Below, one piece after another: positions 6,434 through 14,695 of a stretch of 29,518 nucleotides of DNA; position 1 is the first letter of the stretch, and every line of letters begins with the position of its first letter. This stretch comes from Candidatus Cloacimonadota bacterium (GTDB lineage: Bacteria; Cloacimonadota; Cloacimonadia; JGIOTU-2), in assembly GCA_014384665.1 (NCBI GenBank), contig JACNFI010000074.1, positions 1 through 29,518 on the forward strand, in the 5' to 3' direction. Below the pieces are notes generated by a model. It did no database searches. It had not been told where the DNA came from and was given only the letters and a program-made list of their open reading frames with translations. A program made the position numbers and the translations under genes.

Positions 6434-7372
6434 TTAAAAATTATATCCCACAGAAAGCTGATGAATAAAGCCGAGTTCTCCAAAAGAGTTTATTGCATAA
6501 TCAAAATGATATTCTTTCCAGCCAAAACCAAATCCCGCTGAAATACCGGACAGGAAATCTATTTTTGACCCAACATTCCAATCTCTCGCATTAGAACGGT
6601 ATCCAACTCTTAATATTAGATTATCTCGTATATTCGTTTCAAAGCCAAAGGCACCATAGAAATCATTCTCAAGAGGTTTGTTTAAGTCAAATGTTAAAAC
6701 TCCATTATTCATATGATATGCAAAACCAACTGCAAAGAATAAAGGTAATTTTTCTTGTTCAGAATCAAATTTGGTTAACTGCTTACCAAAATTTTTGGCA
6801 ACAATTCCAATTTTTAGTTTTGGATTTGGTGTTTGATGTAAGATACAAATATCTACGGCAATTGCCTGTGAAGAATATTCATCAATTGTCTCGGATATAA
6901 ATTTTATATTAATTCCCCAATTTAAAATTTCAGAAAGTATCTCTCCATAAGATAATCCGAGTAACACATCATAAGTTCCATAAGTGCCAAGTTCAATATA
7001 ATCATCTGGGTCATCTGGAGCAATATCAGTTTTGGGAATATCACCAACTCCTACAAATTTAGAGAATATTGCCATTGTGGATTTTTCTGACAAAGGAAGC
7101 ACGAAACTTGCTGCTCCACCATTAAATCCTACAAAATAATTGAGATAAGTAATTTCCAATTTCTTGTTTTTTACTTGTGGCAAGCCGGCAGGATTCCAGA
7201 AAGGTGCTAATTCATCATCTGACAAACCCTGAAAAGCATTTGCCATAGCTGAACCGCGGGGTCCAATTGGTATTTTCAAAAAATTAAATGCAGATGTTCC
7301 TGCATTACTGTTAATCGCAAAAATAGGTTGAACAAAAAGTAAAACTATCACAATACATAAAATCGCTTTCAT
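6434..7372 (-). CDS. PorV/PorQ-family outer-membrane beta-barrel protein
   Basis: 312 aa. A signal peptide is clear: MKAILCIVIVLLFVQPIFA with cleavage after A-x-A-like QPIFA. The mature protein begins with the family signature: NAGTSAFNFLKIPIGPRGSA, then AMANAFQGLSDD and PFWNPAGLP, as in PorV/PorQ and UPF0164 proteins. The rest is alternating beta strands ending in the aromatic barrel closure FIHQLSVGYNF. In Bacteroidetes PorV works with the type IX secretion system, but many FCB genomes carry several members of other or unknown function, so no T9SS role is claimed. Two ATGs are possible; the second (7372) is chosen because AAGG lies six bases before it, whereas it abuts the first (7378). Confidence 0.85.
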   Translation of the reverse strand: MKAILCIVIVLLFVQPIFAINSNAGTSAFNFLKIPIGPRGSAMANAFQGLSDDELAPFWNPAGLPQVKNKKLEITYLNYFVGFNGGAASFVLPLSEKSTMAIFSKFVGVGDIPKTDIAPDDPDDYIELGTYGTYDVLLGLSYGEILSEILNWGINIKFISETIDEYSSQAIAVDICILHQTPNPKLKIGIVAKNFGKQLTKFDSEQEKLPLFFAVGFAYHMNNGVLTFDLNKPLENDFYGAFGFETNIRDNLILRVGYRSNARDWNVGSKIDFLSGISAGFGFGWKEYHFDYAINSFGELGFIHQLSVGYNF

Positions 7373-7760
7373 TATCATCCTTATAATATATTATTTTCAA
7401 ATCTGCTTAATTATTTCAGATTTTGGTATAGTTTTTATAATTTATTTTCTTTTGTCAATATCTATAAAATTTTTAAACAAAATAAATTAAATGGCTATAC
7501 TTTTTAATCCCCTTTATCCTGACAGATGGGTAATAAGGATGACCAAAATATATATCAGAATTTACATTTTCTTTGACAATTAAACTGATTTATTAAAAGT
7601 TTTTATTATTAAATCAAGTTTCGCACTTAAAAATTAAGCAATAACAAATTACAGGTAACGGCTTAGAAACAATTTTAATTTGAGACTGCTGTGCCTTTAG
7701 CAGAAAAATGGTTAAAAGTGATGGATTTTATTATTGGAAGTTATTTAAGGAAATGACATC

Positions 7761-7870
7761 CCCCTTTATCCCCCTTCAAAGGGGGAATTAGATGAATGTA
7801 AGTCTCCATTCAAAGGGGGAATTAGAGGGATGTAAGTCTCCCTTTGAAGGGAGATTTAGAGGGATGTAAA
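7761..7870. repeat. Three tandem copies of a ~33-bp CCCTTTGAAGGGGGA-type unit
   Basis: Three successive units of about 33 bases, each with a CTCC(C/A)TTCAAAGGGGGA-like palindrome followed by ATTAGAGGGATGTAAGT. Units begin near 7771, 7804 and 7837 and differ at a few positions; the third has the palindrome arms as CCCTTTGAAGGGAG. Confidence 0.8.
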
Positions 7871-8146
7871 TAAATCTGTGAGTTATAAATGCGGTGTAAC
7901 AGGAAATCTATAGACGATGGATGGTTTTAAAAAAATTTATGTTGAAGTTGAAAAAAGGTATTTTCGTTCAATCACTAATTTGAACTCGCTATTTATCTGC
8001 ATTTAATCATATGCGAAACTTGAGTTATTAATTAAATCAGATGGAATTTCAATTATGCTCTGGAAACTACTATCAAAGATTAAAGGTTATATGCCAAATG
8101 AAAATGATACTTAGACATTATCAAAGTATTATTGATGAAACATACA

Positions 8147-8194
8147 TCCGCCAGACCCCGACATAGTCGTGGACTCCGTTTCGGAGCTGGCGGA
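8147..8194. repeat. Nested palindromic element (TCCGCCAG...CTGGCGGA family)
   Basis: Outer arms TCCGCCAG (8147-8154) and CTGGCGGA (8187-8194) enclose two smaller hairpins: CCCCGACATAGTCGTGG and CTCCGTTTCGGAG. Its first 33 bases match, with one difference, the element at 27906-27960 read on the minus strand. Confidence 0.85.
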
Positions 8195-8204
8195 CAAAGG
8201 AGAA

Positions 8205-8345
8205 TAAAAACAACACACCCCTAAATTCTCCTTTGGCGAATTTTTCCCCTCTTATTAGAGTGGAATACAAAAAAATCCCCTCTTGAGAGGGGTGGCATTC
8301 CGTCCACGATTCAATCGGGAACGGAATGACGGGGTGTGTAATCTG
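8205..8345. repeat. Palindrome block ending in a GGGGTGTGT motif
   Basis: Contains CCCCTCTTGAGAGGGG at 8277-8292, then GTGG, then arms CATTCCGT (8296-8303) and ACGGAATG (8321-8328) around a CGATTCAATCGGG core, and ends ACGGGGTGTGTAA. The same arrangement of AGAGGGGTGG, a palindrome and CGGGGTGTGT occurs on the minus strand at about 4470-4510, so this is a second copy of that repeat family. Confidence 0.8.
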
Positions 8346-8470
8346 TAGGCTATTTTTATATGAGAATTATTTCTTACTTAATCTTTAATATTTTTAAAAT
8401 AAAAGCTCATAATCGGCAACATTAACATCTTTTACTTGACTAATAAAAATATATCGGGATATTTTAAACT

Positions 8471-10015
8471 ATGTTCACAAAAGTAATTTCATTTTCAATA
8501 TTAGGGATTGACGCCATACCTATTGATGTAGAAATGGACGCAAAGGCGTCATCTATGTCATATTTTTCAATGGTGGGTCTGCCAACGAATTCTGTAAAAG
8601 AGAGCAAAGACCGTGTGATTACTGCTATCCGAAACAACAATTACTACTTCCCTGCGAAAGCATATACTGTAAATCTGGCGCCTGCAGATGTGAAAAAAGA
8701 GGGTGTGGCATTTGACCTTCCGATTGCAATTGGCTTACTTTCCTCTTTAAAACAGATTTCTCCAAATCATCTTGATGATATTGGAATTGTAGGCGAACTT
8801 TCCTTAAATGGCAAAATACGTCCAGTTAAAGGAATCCTGCCCATAACCATTTCTGCCCGAGATAATGGTCTTGATGGGATTATCGTTCCAAAAGAAAATG
8901 CCAGAGAAGCAGCAGTTGTAAAAGGAATATCGGTTTATCCTGTAAAAAATTTGTCTGAATGTATCTCATTTCTGCATGATGAAATCAGTATCTCCCCATT
9001 GAAAGTTGAACTCTCCTCAGTTTTTGAAAAGGAACAAGTCAGCACAGTTGATATGTTTGATGTAAAAGGGCAGTATAATGTAAAACGCGCATTGGAGATT
9101 GCTGCTGCAGGCAGTCACAATATCTTGATGATAGGACCACCCGGTTCTGGCAAGACAATGCTTGCCCGTCGTATGCCAACCATTTTACCACAGATGATAC
9201 TTGAAGAAGCATTGACCACCACAAAGATTCATTCTGTTGCTGGCAAATTACAAAAGGAGCATTCCTTGATAGCGGTTAGACCTTTCCGAACTCCACATCA
9301 TACCATCAGCGATGTTGCGCTTATCGGAGGTGGCAGTTATCCAAAACCCGGCGAGGTATCTCTGGCTCATAATGGAGTCCTCTTTCTGGATGAATTTCCA
9401 GAATTCAAGAAATCTGTGCTGGAAGTATTGCGTCAACCCCTTGAGGATGGCATAGTAACTATCTCTCGTGCTGTGCAATCTCTGACCTTTCCAGCTAATT
9501 TTATGCTCGTGGCATCTATGAATCCCTGCCCTTGCGGATATTTTGGTGGCAATGTTCCTGGTCACACTTGCACCTGCACACCATCAATGATACAAAAGTA
9601 TATGTCTCGCATTTCAGGCCCGCTTCTGGATAGAATAGATATTCACATTGAGGTTCCTGCAGTAAAATATGAAGAACTTTCCGCTGACCCAAAAGGCGAA
9701 AAGTCAGAAGATATAAGAAAAAGGGTTAATGAAGCCCGAAAAGTGCAACTTGAACGATTTGCTGAAAATCCTCATATTTTTTCAAATGCTGATATGGAAT
9801 CCAAACATCTTAGAAAATATTGCCGAATTGATGATGAATGCAAGCAACTTCTGAAAATCGCAATTGAGAAACTTGGGTTTTCTGCTCGTGCTTATGATAG
9901 AATCTTAAAAGTTTCCAGAACTATTGCGGATTTGGATAAAAGCCAGGAAATTACACCATCTCACATCAGCGAGGCAATACAATATCGTAGTTTAGACAGG
10001 AAGTTTTGGGAGTAG
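8471..10015 (+). CDS. comM: ComM/YifB family Mg-chelatase-like AAA+ ATPase
   Basis: 514 aa, full length for the family. The N-terminal ChlI-like domain (1-170) starts with FTKVISFSILGIDAIPIDVE and has the GLPTNSVKESKDRV and DLPIAIGLL strings of YifB proteins. The AAA+ core has Walker A GPPGSGKT, then RPFRTPHHTISDVALIGGG, Walker B GVLFLDEFPEF, the sensor-like MNPCPCGYFG loop and LDRIDIHIEVP. The C-terminal Mg_chelatase_C region is present (GFSARAYDRILKVSRTIADL). In competent bacteria ComM is a branch-migration helicase promoting integration of transformed DNA. Only a weak ribosome site precedes the ATG; rodA follows after 24 bases. Confidence 0.96.
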   Translation: MFTKVISFSILGIDAIPIDVEMDAKASSMSYFSMVGLPTNSVKESKDRVITAIRNNNYYFPAKAYTVNLAPADVKKEGVAFDLPIAIGLLSSLKQISPNHLDDIGIVGELSLNGKIRPVKGILPITISARDNGLDGIIVPKENAREAAVVKGISVYPVKNLSECISFLHDEISISPLKVELSSVFEKEQVSTVDMFDVKGQYNVKRALEIAAAGSHNILMIGPPGSGKTMLARRMPTILPQMILEEALTTTKIHSVAGKLQKEHSLIAVRPFRTPHHTISDVALIGGGSYPKPGEVSLAHNGVLFLDEFPEFKKSVLEVLRQPLEDGIVTISRAVQSLTFPANFMLVASMNPCPCGYFGGNVPGHTCTCTPSMIQKYMSRISGPLLDRIDIHIEVPAVKYEELSADPKGEKSEDIRKRVNEARKVQLERFAENPHIFSNADMESKHLRKYCRIDDECKQLLKIAIEKLGFSARAYDRILKVSRTIADLDKSQEITPSHISEAIQYRSLDRKFWE

Positions 10016-10039
10016 GGAAGTTAGATTTCACATATTATA

Positions 10040-11260
10040 ATGACCACCAAATTCCCACTAAAAATTGACTGGCTTCTGCTAATTATTCTTGTGGCATTAA
10101 TTCTCTTTGGGGAGCTGGCTATTTACAGTGCTTCTATACAAAAATATGGTGATAAAGATGTTGTAAGCGATTATTATATTAAGCAGTTAATTTGGATTTT
10201 TATTGGAGCCATTGTTTTTGTTCTTGTTTTATATATACCTGAAATACTTATGGATATTCTCGTAGTACCATTTTACATCATTACAATTCTTTTATTGGTT
10301 TTAGTGTTGTTTTTGCCCGGGATAAGTGGAGTTCATCGCTGGATAAATTTTGGGGGTTTTTCTTTGCAGCCCTCTGAACTTGCTAAACTTTCCTCAATAT
10401 TGTTAATAGCAAAGATTATCCCCAGGCAACATTTACTAAAGAGAAAGATAGTTCTTTATTCGTTTTTAGTTATTTTGCTTCCTGTATTACTAATCCTAAA
10501 AGAACCTGACCTTGGGAGTTCTCTGATTTTTTTTGCATTTACTTTACCTATGATTTATTTTGCAGGCGTATCTTTTTTCACACTATTACTAATCATTTCT
10601 CCAATAATAAGTATAATTGTAGGTTTTTCCGTATTTTGGTGGATAGTATTTGATGTTATTTTATTGATTATACTATTACGAAAGCGATTTTCATACTTTT
10701 TTTGTGGATTTATAGTAGTTGGCAATGCTTTCATATCTTTGCTAACACCTTACTTCTGGGGTTTTTTAAAGGATTATCAACAGGAGAGGATACTGGCATT
10801 TATAAATCCAAAACATGATTTTCTCGGAAGCGGATATCAAATTATACAATCTAAAATTGCAATTGGTTCTGGTGGGTTCTTTGGAAAAGGGTTTTTGAAT
10901 GGAACCCAAAAGAATTTAGATTTTCTACCTGAACAACAGACAGATTTTATATTTTCTGTCATAGGAGAGGAGCTTGGATTTATTGGATGCTTTTTACTAA
11001 TTATAATTTTTATTTTACTCATCTGGAGAGGAGTTTTTATCTTAAAAAAACTTCGCAATCAAACAAAAAGAATTGCTATAATTGGCATTCTTTCTTTTCT
11101 TATATTCCAGATTGTTATAAACATTGGAATGAATATTGGTATTATTCCTGTTGTCGGAATACCTTTGCCATTCATTAGTTATGGAGGTAGTAGCCTTATT
11201 GTAAATATGGCGGCAGTAAGTTTATTTTTTAAATATGCTAAAGAAAGAAGTTTTATATAA
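10040..11260 (+). CDS. rodA: Rod-shape SEDS peptidoglycan polymerase RodA
   Basis: 406-aa polytopic inner-membrane protein of the SEDS family (RodA/FtsW/SpoVE), the glycosyltransferase that polymerises lipid II with a class B PBP for side-wall growth. About ten membrane helices are visible. Conserved strings: GVHRWINFGGFSLQPSELAKL, KEPDLGSSLI with the essential Asp, the periplasmic ERILAFINP / GSGGFFGKGFLNGTQ loop, FLPEQQTDFIFSVIGEELGF, and the C-terminal GIPLPFISYGGSS. RodA rather than FtsW is inferred from these loop sequences. The usual RodA partners (mrdA, mreBCD) are not adjacent in this window; comM is upstream. Confidence 0.95.
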   Translation: MTTKFPLKIDWLLLIILVALILFGELAIYSASIQKYGDKDVVSDYYIKQLIWIFIGAIVFVLVLYIPEILMDILVVPFYIITILLLVLVLFLPGISGVHRWINFGGFSLQPSELAKLSSILLIAKIIPRQHLLKRKIVLYSFLVILLPVLLILKEPDLGSSLIFFAFTLPMIYFAGVSFFTLLLIISPIISIIVGFSVFWWIVFDVILLIILLRKRFSYFFCGFIVVGNAFISLLTPYFWGFLKDYQQERILAFINPKHDFLGSGYQIIQSKIAIGSGGFFGKGFLNGTQKNLDFLPEQQTDFIFSVIGEELGFIGCFLLIIIFILLIWRGVFILKKLRNQTKRIAIIGILSFLIFQIVINIGMNIGIIPVVGIPLPFISYGGSSLIVNMAAVSLFFKYAKERSFI

Positions 11261-11277
11261 TTGAGTTCAATCTAAAA

Positions 11278-11374
11278 AGGTATTTCCCGCGAAATACGCG
11301 AAAAATACATACGGATATTACTGGGTTTACATGAACCATTTTCGGGTATTTCGTGTGTTTCGCGGGTTTTTATA
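11278..11374. repeat. Imperfect inverted repeat CCCGCGAAATACGCGAAA / TTTCGTGTGTTTCGCGGG
   Basis: Arms at about 11286-11308 and 11350-11372 are complementary with a few mismatches. The right arm ends in GGGTTTTTATAG, so the hairpin could end rodA transcription, but the loop is large and the arms resemble a dispersed repeat. Nothing else is seen in the 190-base rodA-gmhA gap. Confidence 0.55.
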
Positions 11375-11451
11375 GTAAACTCATAATTCAAAAAAAAATT
11401 TTTTCTTGAAATATTTTTCAATTAAAAGCAAAAATTGTCACAGAGGAACCT

Positions 11452-12048
11452 ATGAAAAATATAATTCAGAAATGTCTTTATGAACATATAAAGGTGATTA
11501 AATCTATTTCAAATTTTTCTGAGCAAATAATAATAACTGCTAATGAAATAACTAACACCTTACAAAATAATGGCAAGATTATGCTTTGTGGGAATGGTGG
11601 CAGTGCAGCTGATGCTCAGCATATAGCAGCTGAATTTGTAGTTAGATTTAGAAGTAATTTTGTCCGTAAATCTCTTCCCGCTCTGTCGCTTACTACAGAC
11701 ACATCTATTATCACTGCCTGTAGTAATGACTTTGGGTTTGATAATATCTTTTCGCGTCAGATTGAAAGTTTAGGTAATAAAGGTGATTTTTTGATAGGCA
11801 TAAGTACCAGTGGAAATTCAATAAATGTTTTTAAGGCATTTGAAGTTGCAAAGAAAAAAGGAATTAAAACCTTTCTGCTTTCTGGTAAAGATGGTGGCAA
11901 GATAAAGAAGATTGCAGATAATTTTATTATTATCCGACATAATGAAACAGCTCGGATTCAGGAAGCTCACATTACTATTGGACATATATTATGCCAATTA
12001 GTTGAAGAGGAATATGTTAAATATCTTGCCATTAATAAAACCAATTAA
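11452..12048 (+). CDS. gmhA: Phosphoheptose isomerase
   Basis: 198-aa SIS-domain protein converting sedoheptulose 7-phosphate to D-glycero-D-manno-heptose 7-phosphate, the first committed step to LPS core heptose. Diagnostic strings: MLCGNGGSAADAQHIAAEFV (phosphosugar-binding Ser and the catalytic-site His), SLTTDTSIITACSNDFGFDN, the SIS loop GISTSGNS, and the zinc-site stretch ARIQEAHITIGHILCQLVE. Length is as in GmhA. A good ribosome site (AGAGGA, 6 bases) precedes the ATG. It implies an LPS-bearing outer membrane. No other heptose gene is nearby. Confidence 0.94.
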   Translation: MKNIIQKCLYEHIKVIKSISNFSEQIIITANEITNTLQNNGKIMLCGNGGSAADAQHIAAEFVVRFRSNFVRKSLPALSLTTDTSIITACSNDFGFDNIFSRQIESLGNKGDFLIGISTSGNSINVFKAFEVAKKKGIKTFLLSGKDGGKIKKIADNFIIIRHNETARIQEAHITIGHILCQLVEEEYVKYLAINKTN

Positions 12049-12101
12049 ATTGTTTTGTACTTAATAAAAAAACTAAGGAGATAAAAAAGTTAGGAGAAAA
12101 A

Positions 12102-12380
12102 ATGGGAAGAAAAAAGAAAACAAAAGAGAAATATATTTATGATGCAGAATTATTCTGCGTTCCCGTAACCAAGATAAGTCCATTAGAAAACATTCAGTTT
12201 GTAATTGATGAATTTATTAGAAAGAAGATTACTTTCTGTGTTGATGGTAGTGGTGATAGATGGGAAGTCTGGCGCATAGAAGAGAAGGGTGATTCAGATA
12301 AAATAAAGAAAAAAGATTATCCCAGAAAGCCTAAATTTCTCTATGTTAAAGGGAAAAAAATTGATTATGAAGTAAAATAA
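12102..12380 (+). CDS. Conserved-looking hypothetical protein, 92 aa
   Basis: I do not recognise this protein. It is small, soluble and lysine-rich at both ends (MGRKKKTKEKY at the start, KIKKKDYPRKPK near the end), with a predicted alpha/beta middle containing SPLENIQFVIDEFIRKKITF and GDRWEVWRIEE. It has no membrane segment, Cys pair or known motif. Translation is plausible because two Shine-Dalgarno-like stretches precede it (AAGGAG and TTAGGAG, the latter four bases before the ATG) and codon use resembles its neighbours. It follows gmhA by 53 bases on the same strand. Confidence 0.65.
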   Translation: MGRKKKTKEKYIYDAELFCVPVTKISPLENIQFVIDEFIRKKITFCVDGSGDRWEVWRIEEKGDSDKIKKKDYPRKPKFLYVKGKKIDYEVK

Positions 12381-12433
12381 GAATTTATTTGTATATTTGA
12401 ATTCGTAACTTAAAAAATATTAAATGATAATTA

Positions 12434-12701
12434 GAGTCTGTCCGCAAAGTTGGTTTTTTCGACTCGTAAGGAACGACGAGTCGAGCTCCCCGCTATCAGC
12501 AATCTGATAGTCCATTAAGATGAAACCAAGATTCGTAAAACAAAACACCTATCTTGTTCATTTTCCAGAAAATTATAATCTCTTATTTTTTAAGAAGTTA
12601 GAATGTGGTTTCATAGGAGGTAAAGGGCATATTAAAGCTGTCTCGAGTCGTCGTCGCGAGCTCCTTACGACTCGAAAGTCAAGTTTACGGACAGACCCTC
12701 A
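12434..12701. mobile_element. MITE-like element of about 267 bp with long terminal inverted repeats
   Basis: The left end (GAGTCTGTCCGCAAAGTTGG, continuing to GACTCGTAAGGA and GACGAGTCGAG) is repeated in inverted form at the right end (GACTCGAGACA... reading back to CTTACGACTCG and TTTACGGACAGACCCTC). The similarity runs for roughly 45 bases per end with small gaps. The interior is AT-rich with one small hairpin (CTATCAG / CTGATAG, 12493-12510) and no credible gene. This looks like a non-autonomous inverted-repeat transposon. I could not settle the target duplication. Confidence 0.75.
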
Positions 12702-12748
12702 TTGGTTATTCAATGATATCTGCAAAATAGAGAAACAACATCCAAAGG

Positions 12749-12830
12749 TGTCATTCTGAACGAAGTGAAGAATCTCTAAGTCTCATTTATATTAATAATT
12801 ATGAGATTCTTCGTTTCACTCAGAATGACA
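12749..12830. repeat. Inverted repeat TGTCATTCTGAACGAAGTGA (28-base arms)
   Basis: Arms at 12749-12776 and 12803-12830 are complementary at 24 of 28 positions, with a 26-base AT-rich loop. This TCATTCTGA...GAAGAATCTC sequence is, from memory, a widely dispersed repeat in environmental bacterial genomes. It lies between the 267-bp element and eno. The rest of the gap to 13004 is AT-rich with no gene; an eno promoter must lie there but is not obvious. Confidence 0.8.
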
Positions 12831-13004
12831 ATTTAGAGCAAAGATTAAGTAAAATAACCAATTTTGCAGATCTCATATTAGTTATTCAGAGAAAGGAGAA
12901 ATGTTAATTTCCACTAACATTAAATCTATATAACCTGACTTGTCGGTTTTTGTGCAGATTGGTTGTTTTTCTAAAGTAATACACAAAGTTATATAGGAGT
13001 AAAA

Positions 13005-14285
13005 ATGTCAGAAATAAAAGAGATTTTTGCTAGAGAAATATTGAATTCTCGGGGTAATCCAACAGTTGAAGTTGATGTGGTTTTAGATTCAGGAGTAATA
13101 AGCAGAGCTGCTGTTCCCTCGGGAGCATCAACAGGAGAATATGAAGCTATTGAACTCCGGGACAATGATCAAGATAGATACAACGGAAAAGGTGTTTTAA
13201 AAGCTGTCAAAAATGTTAATGAAATTATCGCACCAAAATTGATTGGAGAAGAGAGTATAAATCAAGTTAGATTAGACAAAATAATGATAGATTTAGACGG
13301 CACTCCAAACAAGGCGAAGTTGGGTGCCAATGCTATCCTTGCTGTATCAATGGCAATTGCCCGAGCATCTGCAAATGAATTAGGAGTCCCTATATATCGT
13401 TATATCGGTGGTGTCAATGCGAAACTCCTTCCTATTCCAATGTTCAATGTGCTTAATGGTGGGAAACATGCTGATAATAATGTTGATATACAGGAATTTA
13501 TGATTATACCTATTGGAGCCTTAAATTTTACACAGTCTTTACAAATCGCTTCTGAGACATTTTATAGTTTGAAAAGGATTCTCAAGAATTCAGGATATAA
13601 TACAGCAGTTGGAGATGAAGGAGGATTTGCACCAAATCTTGAATCAAATGAAGATGCATTAAAATTCATTATAAAAGGAATTGAAAATGCAGGATATAGA
13701 CCCGGAGATGATATTGTTATTGCTATTGATTCTGCTGCATCATCGTTTTTCAAAAATGGTAAGTATAATCTGATGATCGGGTCTTTGCAAAAACTTTCAA
13801 GTGAAGATGTGGTAGAGATCTATAAAACATGGGTGAGTAATTATCCTATTGTTTCAATTGAGGATGGTCTTGCTGAAGATGATTGGAAAGGTTGGAAGTT
13901 GATGACTCAAGAACTTGGAGATAAAATCCAGATTGTTGGTGATGACATTTTCGTAACGAATAGAGCAAGACTGGAACGAGGGATTAAAGAGAAATCTGCT
14001 AATTCAATACTAATTAAATTAAATCAAATTGGCACTTTAACTGAGACGCTGGATACCATAGAAATGGCTAAAATGGCTGGTTTTACTACAGTTGTATCAC
14101 ATCGCTCTGGTGAGACTTGTGATACATTCATTGCAGATCTTGCTGTATCTACCAATTGCGGACAAATTAAGTCAGGGTCAGTCTCTCGTTCTGAAAGAAT
14201 TGCAAAATATAATCAACTCTTACGCATTGAGGAAGAACTTGGAAAATCTGCTGTATTTCCAAGTAAAGAGATTTTCAAAACTTAG
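13005..14285 (+). CDS. eno: Enolase
   Basis: 426-aa glycolytic enzyme interconverting 2-phosphoglycerate and phosphoenolpyruvate. All signature strings are present: EILNSRGNPTVEVDV, PSGASTGEYEAIELRD (active-site loop), GDEGGFAPNL with the catalytic Glu, SIEDGLAEDDW and VGDDIFVTN with metal ligands, LIKLNQIGTLTET with the catalytic Lys, SHRSGETCDTFIADLAV, and IKSGSVSRSERIAKYNQLLRIEE. Length is as in bacterial enolases. A good Shine-Dalgarno (ATAGGAG) precedes the ATG. The FtsB-like gene follows after 51 bases, the same eno-ftsB order as in proteobacteria. Confidence 0.98.
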   Translation: MSEIKEIFAREILNSRGNPTVEVDVVLDSGVISRAAVPSGASTGEYEAIELRDNDQDRYNGKGVLKAVKNVNEIIAPKLIGEESINQVRLDKIMIDLDGTPNKAKLGANAILAVSMAIARASANELGVPIYRYIGGVNAKLLPIPMFNVLNGGKHADNNVDIQEFMIIPIGALNFTQSLQIASETFYSLKRILKNSGYNTAVGDEGGFAPNLESNEDALKFIIKGIENAGYRPGDDIVIAIDSAASSFFKNGKYNLMIGSLQKLSSEDVVEIYKTWVSNYPIVSIEDGLAEDDWKGWKLMTQELGDKIQIVGDDIFVTNRARLERGIKEKSANSILIKLNQIGTLTETLDTIEMAKMAGFTTVVSHRSGETCDTFIADLAVSTNCGQIKSGSVSRSERIAKYNQLLRIEEELGKSAVFPSKEIFKT

Positions 14286-14336
14286 TGTAGAAGTCCATTA
14301 TATGCTCTTTTCTTATTTGCGTGTAGAGAGGTAAGA

Positions 14337-14648
14337 ATGAGAAAAAAAAGGCGTTCTAATTTAAAAATAGTTCTTATTATATTTTTTATTATCCTGCTCT
14401 GGATTCTATTTATCAGTAAATACAGTGTGATAAAAATTCTAAAAAATGAACTGGAAATAGCAAAAAAACAAGCACAAATAAAGGATTATAAGCAAAAAAA
14501 AGAGGAATTGATAATCACAAAAGATAATTTAGAAAATAAAAATGAGATGACGATTGAGAGAAAGGCAAGAGAACTCGGTATGGCAAAGCAAGGTGAAACT
14601 ATCATAAGAATATCTGATGATGAGAAAAACAAAATAAAAGATGAGTAG
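14337..14648 (+). CDS. ftsB: FtsB/DivIC-family septum formation protein
   Basis: 103 aa bitopic membrane protein: basic N terminus (MRKKRRSNLK), one membrane helix (IVLIIFFIILLWILFIS), then a long coiled coil rich in Lys/Glu (ELEIAKKQAQIKDYKQKKEE), and the C-terminal IERKARELGMAKQGETIIRI, the family hallmark (E-x-x-ARE-x-G-x-x-x-x-GE). FtsB/DivIC bridges early and late divisome proteins with FtsL and FtsQ. The position right after eno agrees. The family is small and divergent, so the exact orthology (FtsB or DivIC) is inferred. Confidence 0.88.
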   Translation: MRKKRRSNLKIVLIIFFIILLWILFISKYSVIKILKNELEIAKKQAQIKDYKQKKEELIITKDNLENKNEMTIERKARELGMAKQGETIIRISDDEKNKIKDE

Positions 14649-14695
14649 TTCTTGTTTTTATTTTGTACTTAACAATTATTTCCAGAAAATCTTGT

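Larger units (their letters stand above)
7379..8470. other. Gene-free interval of about 1.1 kb between divergent genes, rich in repeats
   Basis: Separates the minus-strand porV-like gene from plus-strand comM. No ORF with recognisable protein character is seen. It holds a 33-bp tandem repeat (7761-7870), nested palindromes (8147-8194), a CCCCTCTTGAGAGGGG plus CATTCCGT hairpin block (8205-8345), and a pair of inverted 12-mers TCAAGTTTCGCA at 7614-7625 and 8012-8023. Promoters for both flanking genes should lie at its edges, but none is convincing. Confidence 0.6.

Noticed and set aside
7761..7870. CRISPR array
   Set aside because: Units of about 33 bp are directly adjacent with no spacers, so this is a simple tandem repeat.
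8040..8169. Short frame MEFQLCSGNYYQRLKVICQM... in the gene-free interval
   Set aside because: About 42 codons ending inside a palindromic repeat; no family resemblance and no ribosome site.
8436..8470. Possible promoter TTGACT with a TATTTT box just before comM
   Set aside because: Spacing would be 17-18 bases, but transcription would start at the ATG, giving a leaderless message; in such AT-rich DNA the match is not convincing.
11278..11374. Rho-independent terminator after rodA
   Set aside because: Arms are imperfect with a loop of about 40 bases and only five T; kept as a repeat, not called as a terminator.
12520..12759. 79-codon open frame on the plus strand
   Set aside because: It runs through the right inverted end of the 267-bp element and into the next repeat; the C-terminal part is translated repeat DNA. 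No ribosome site or family match.
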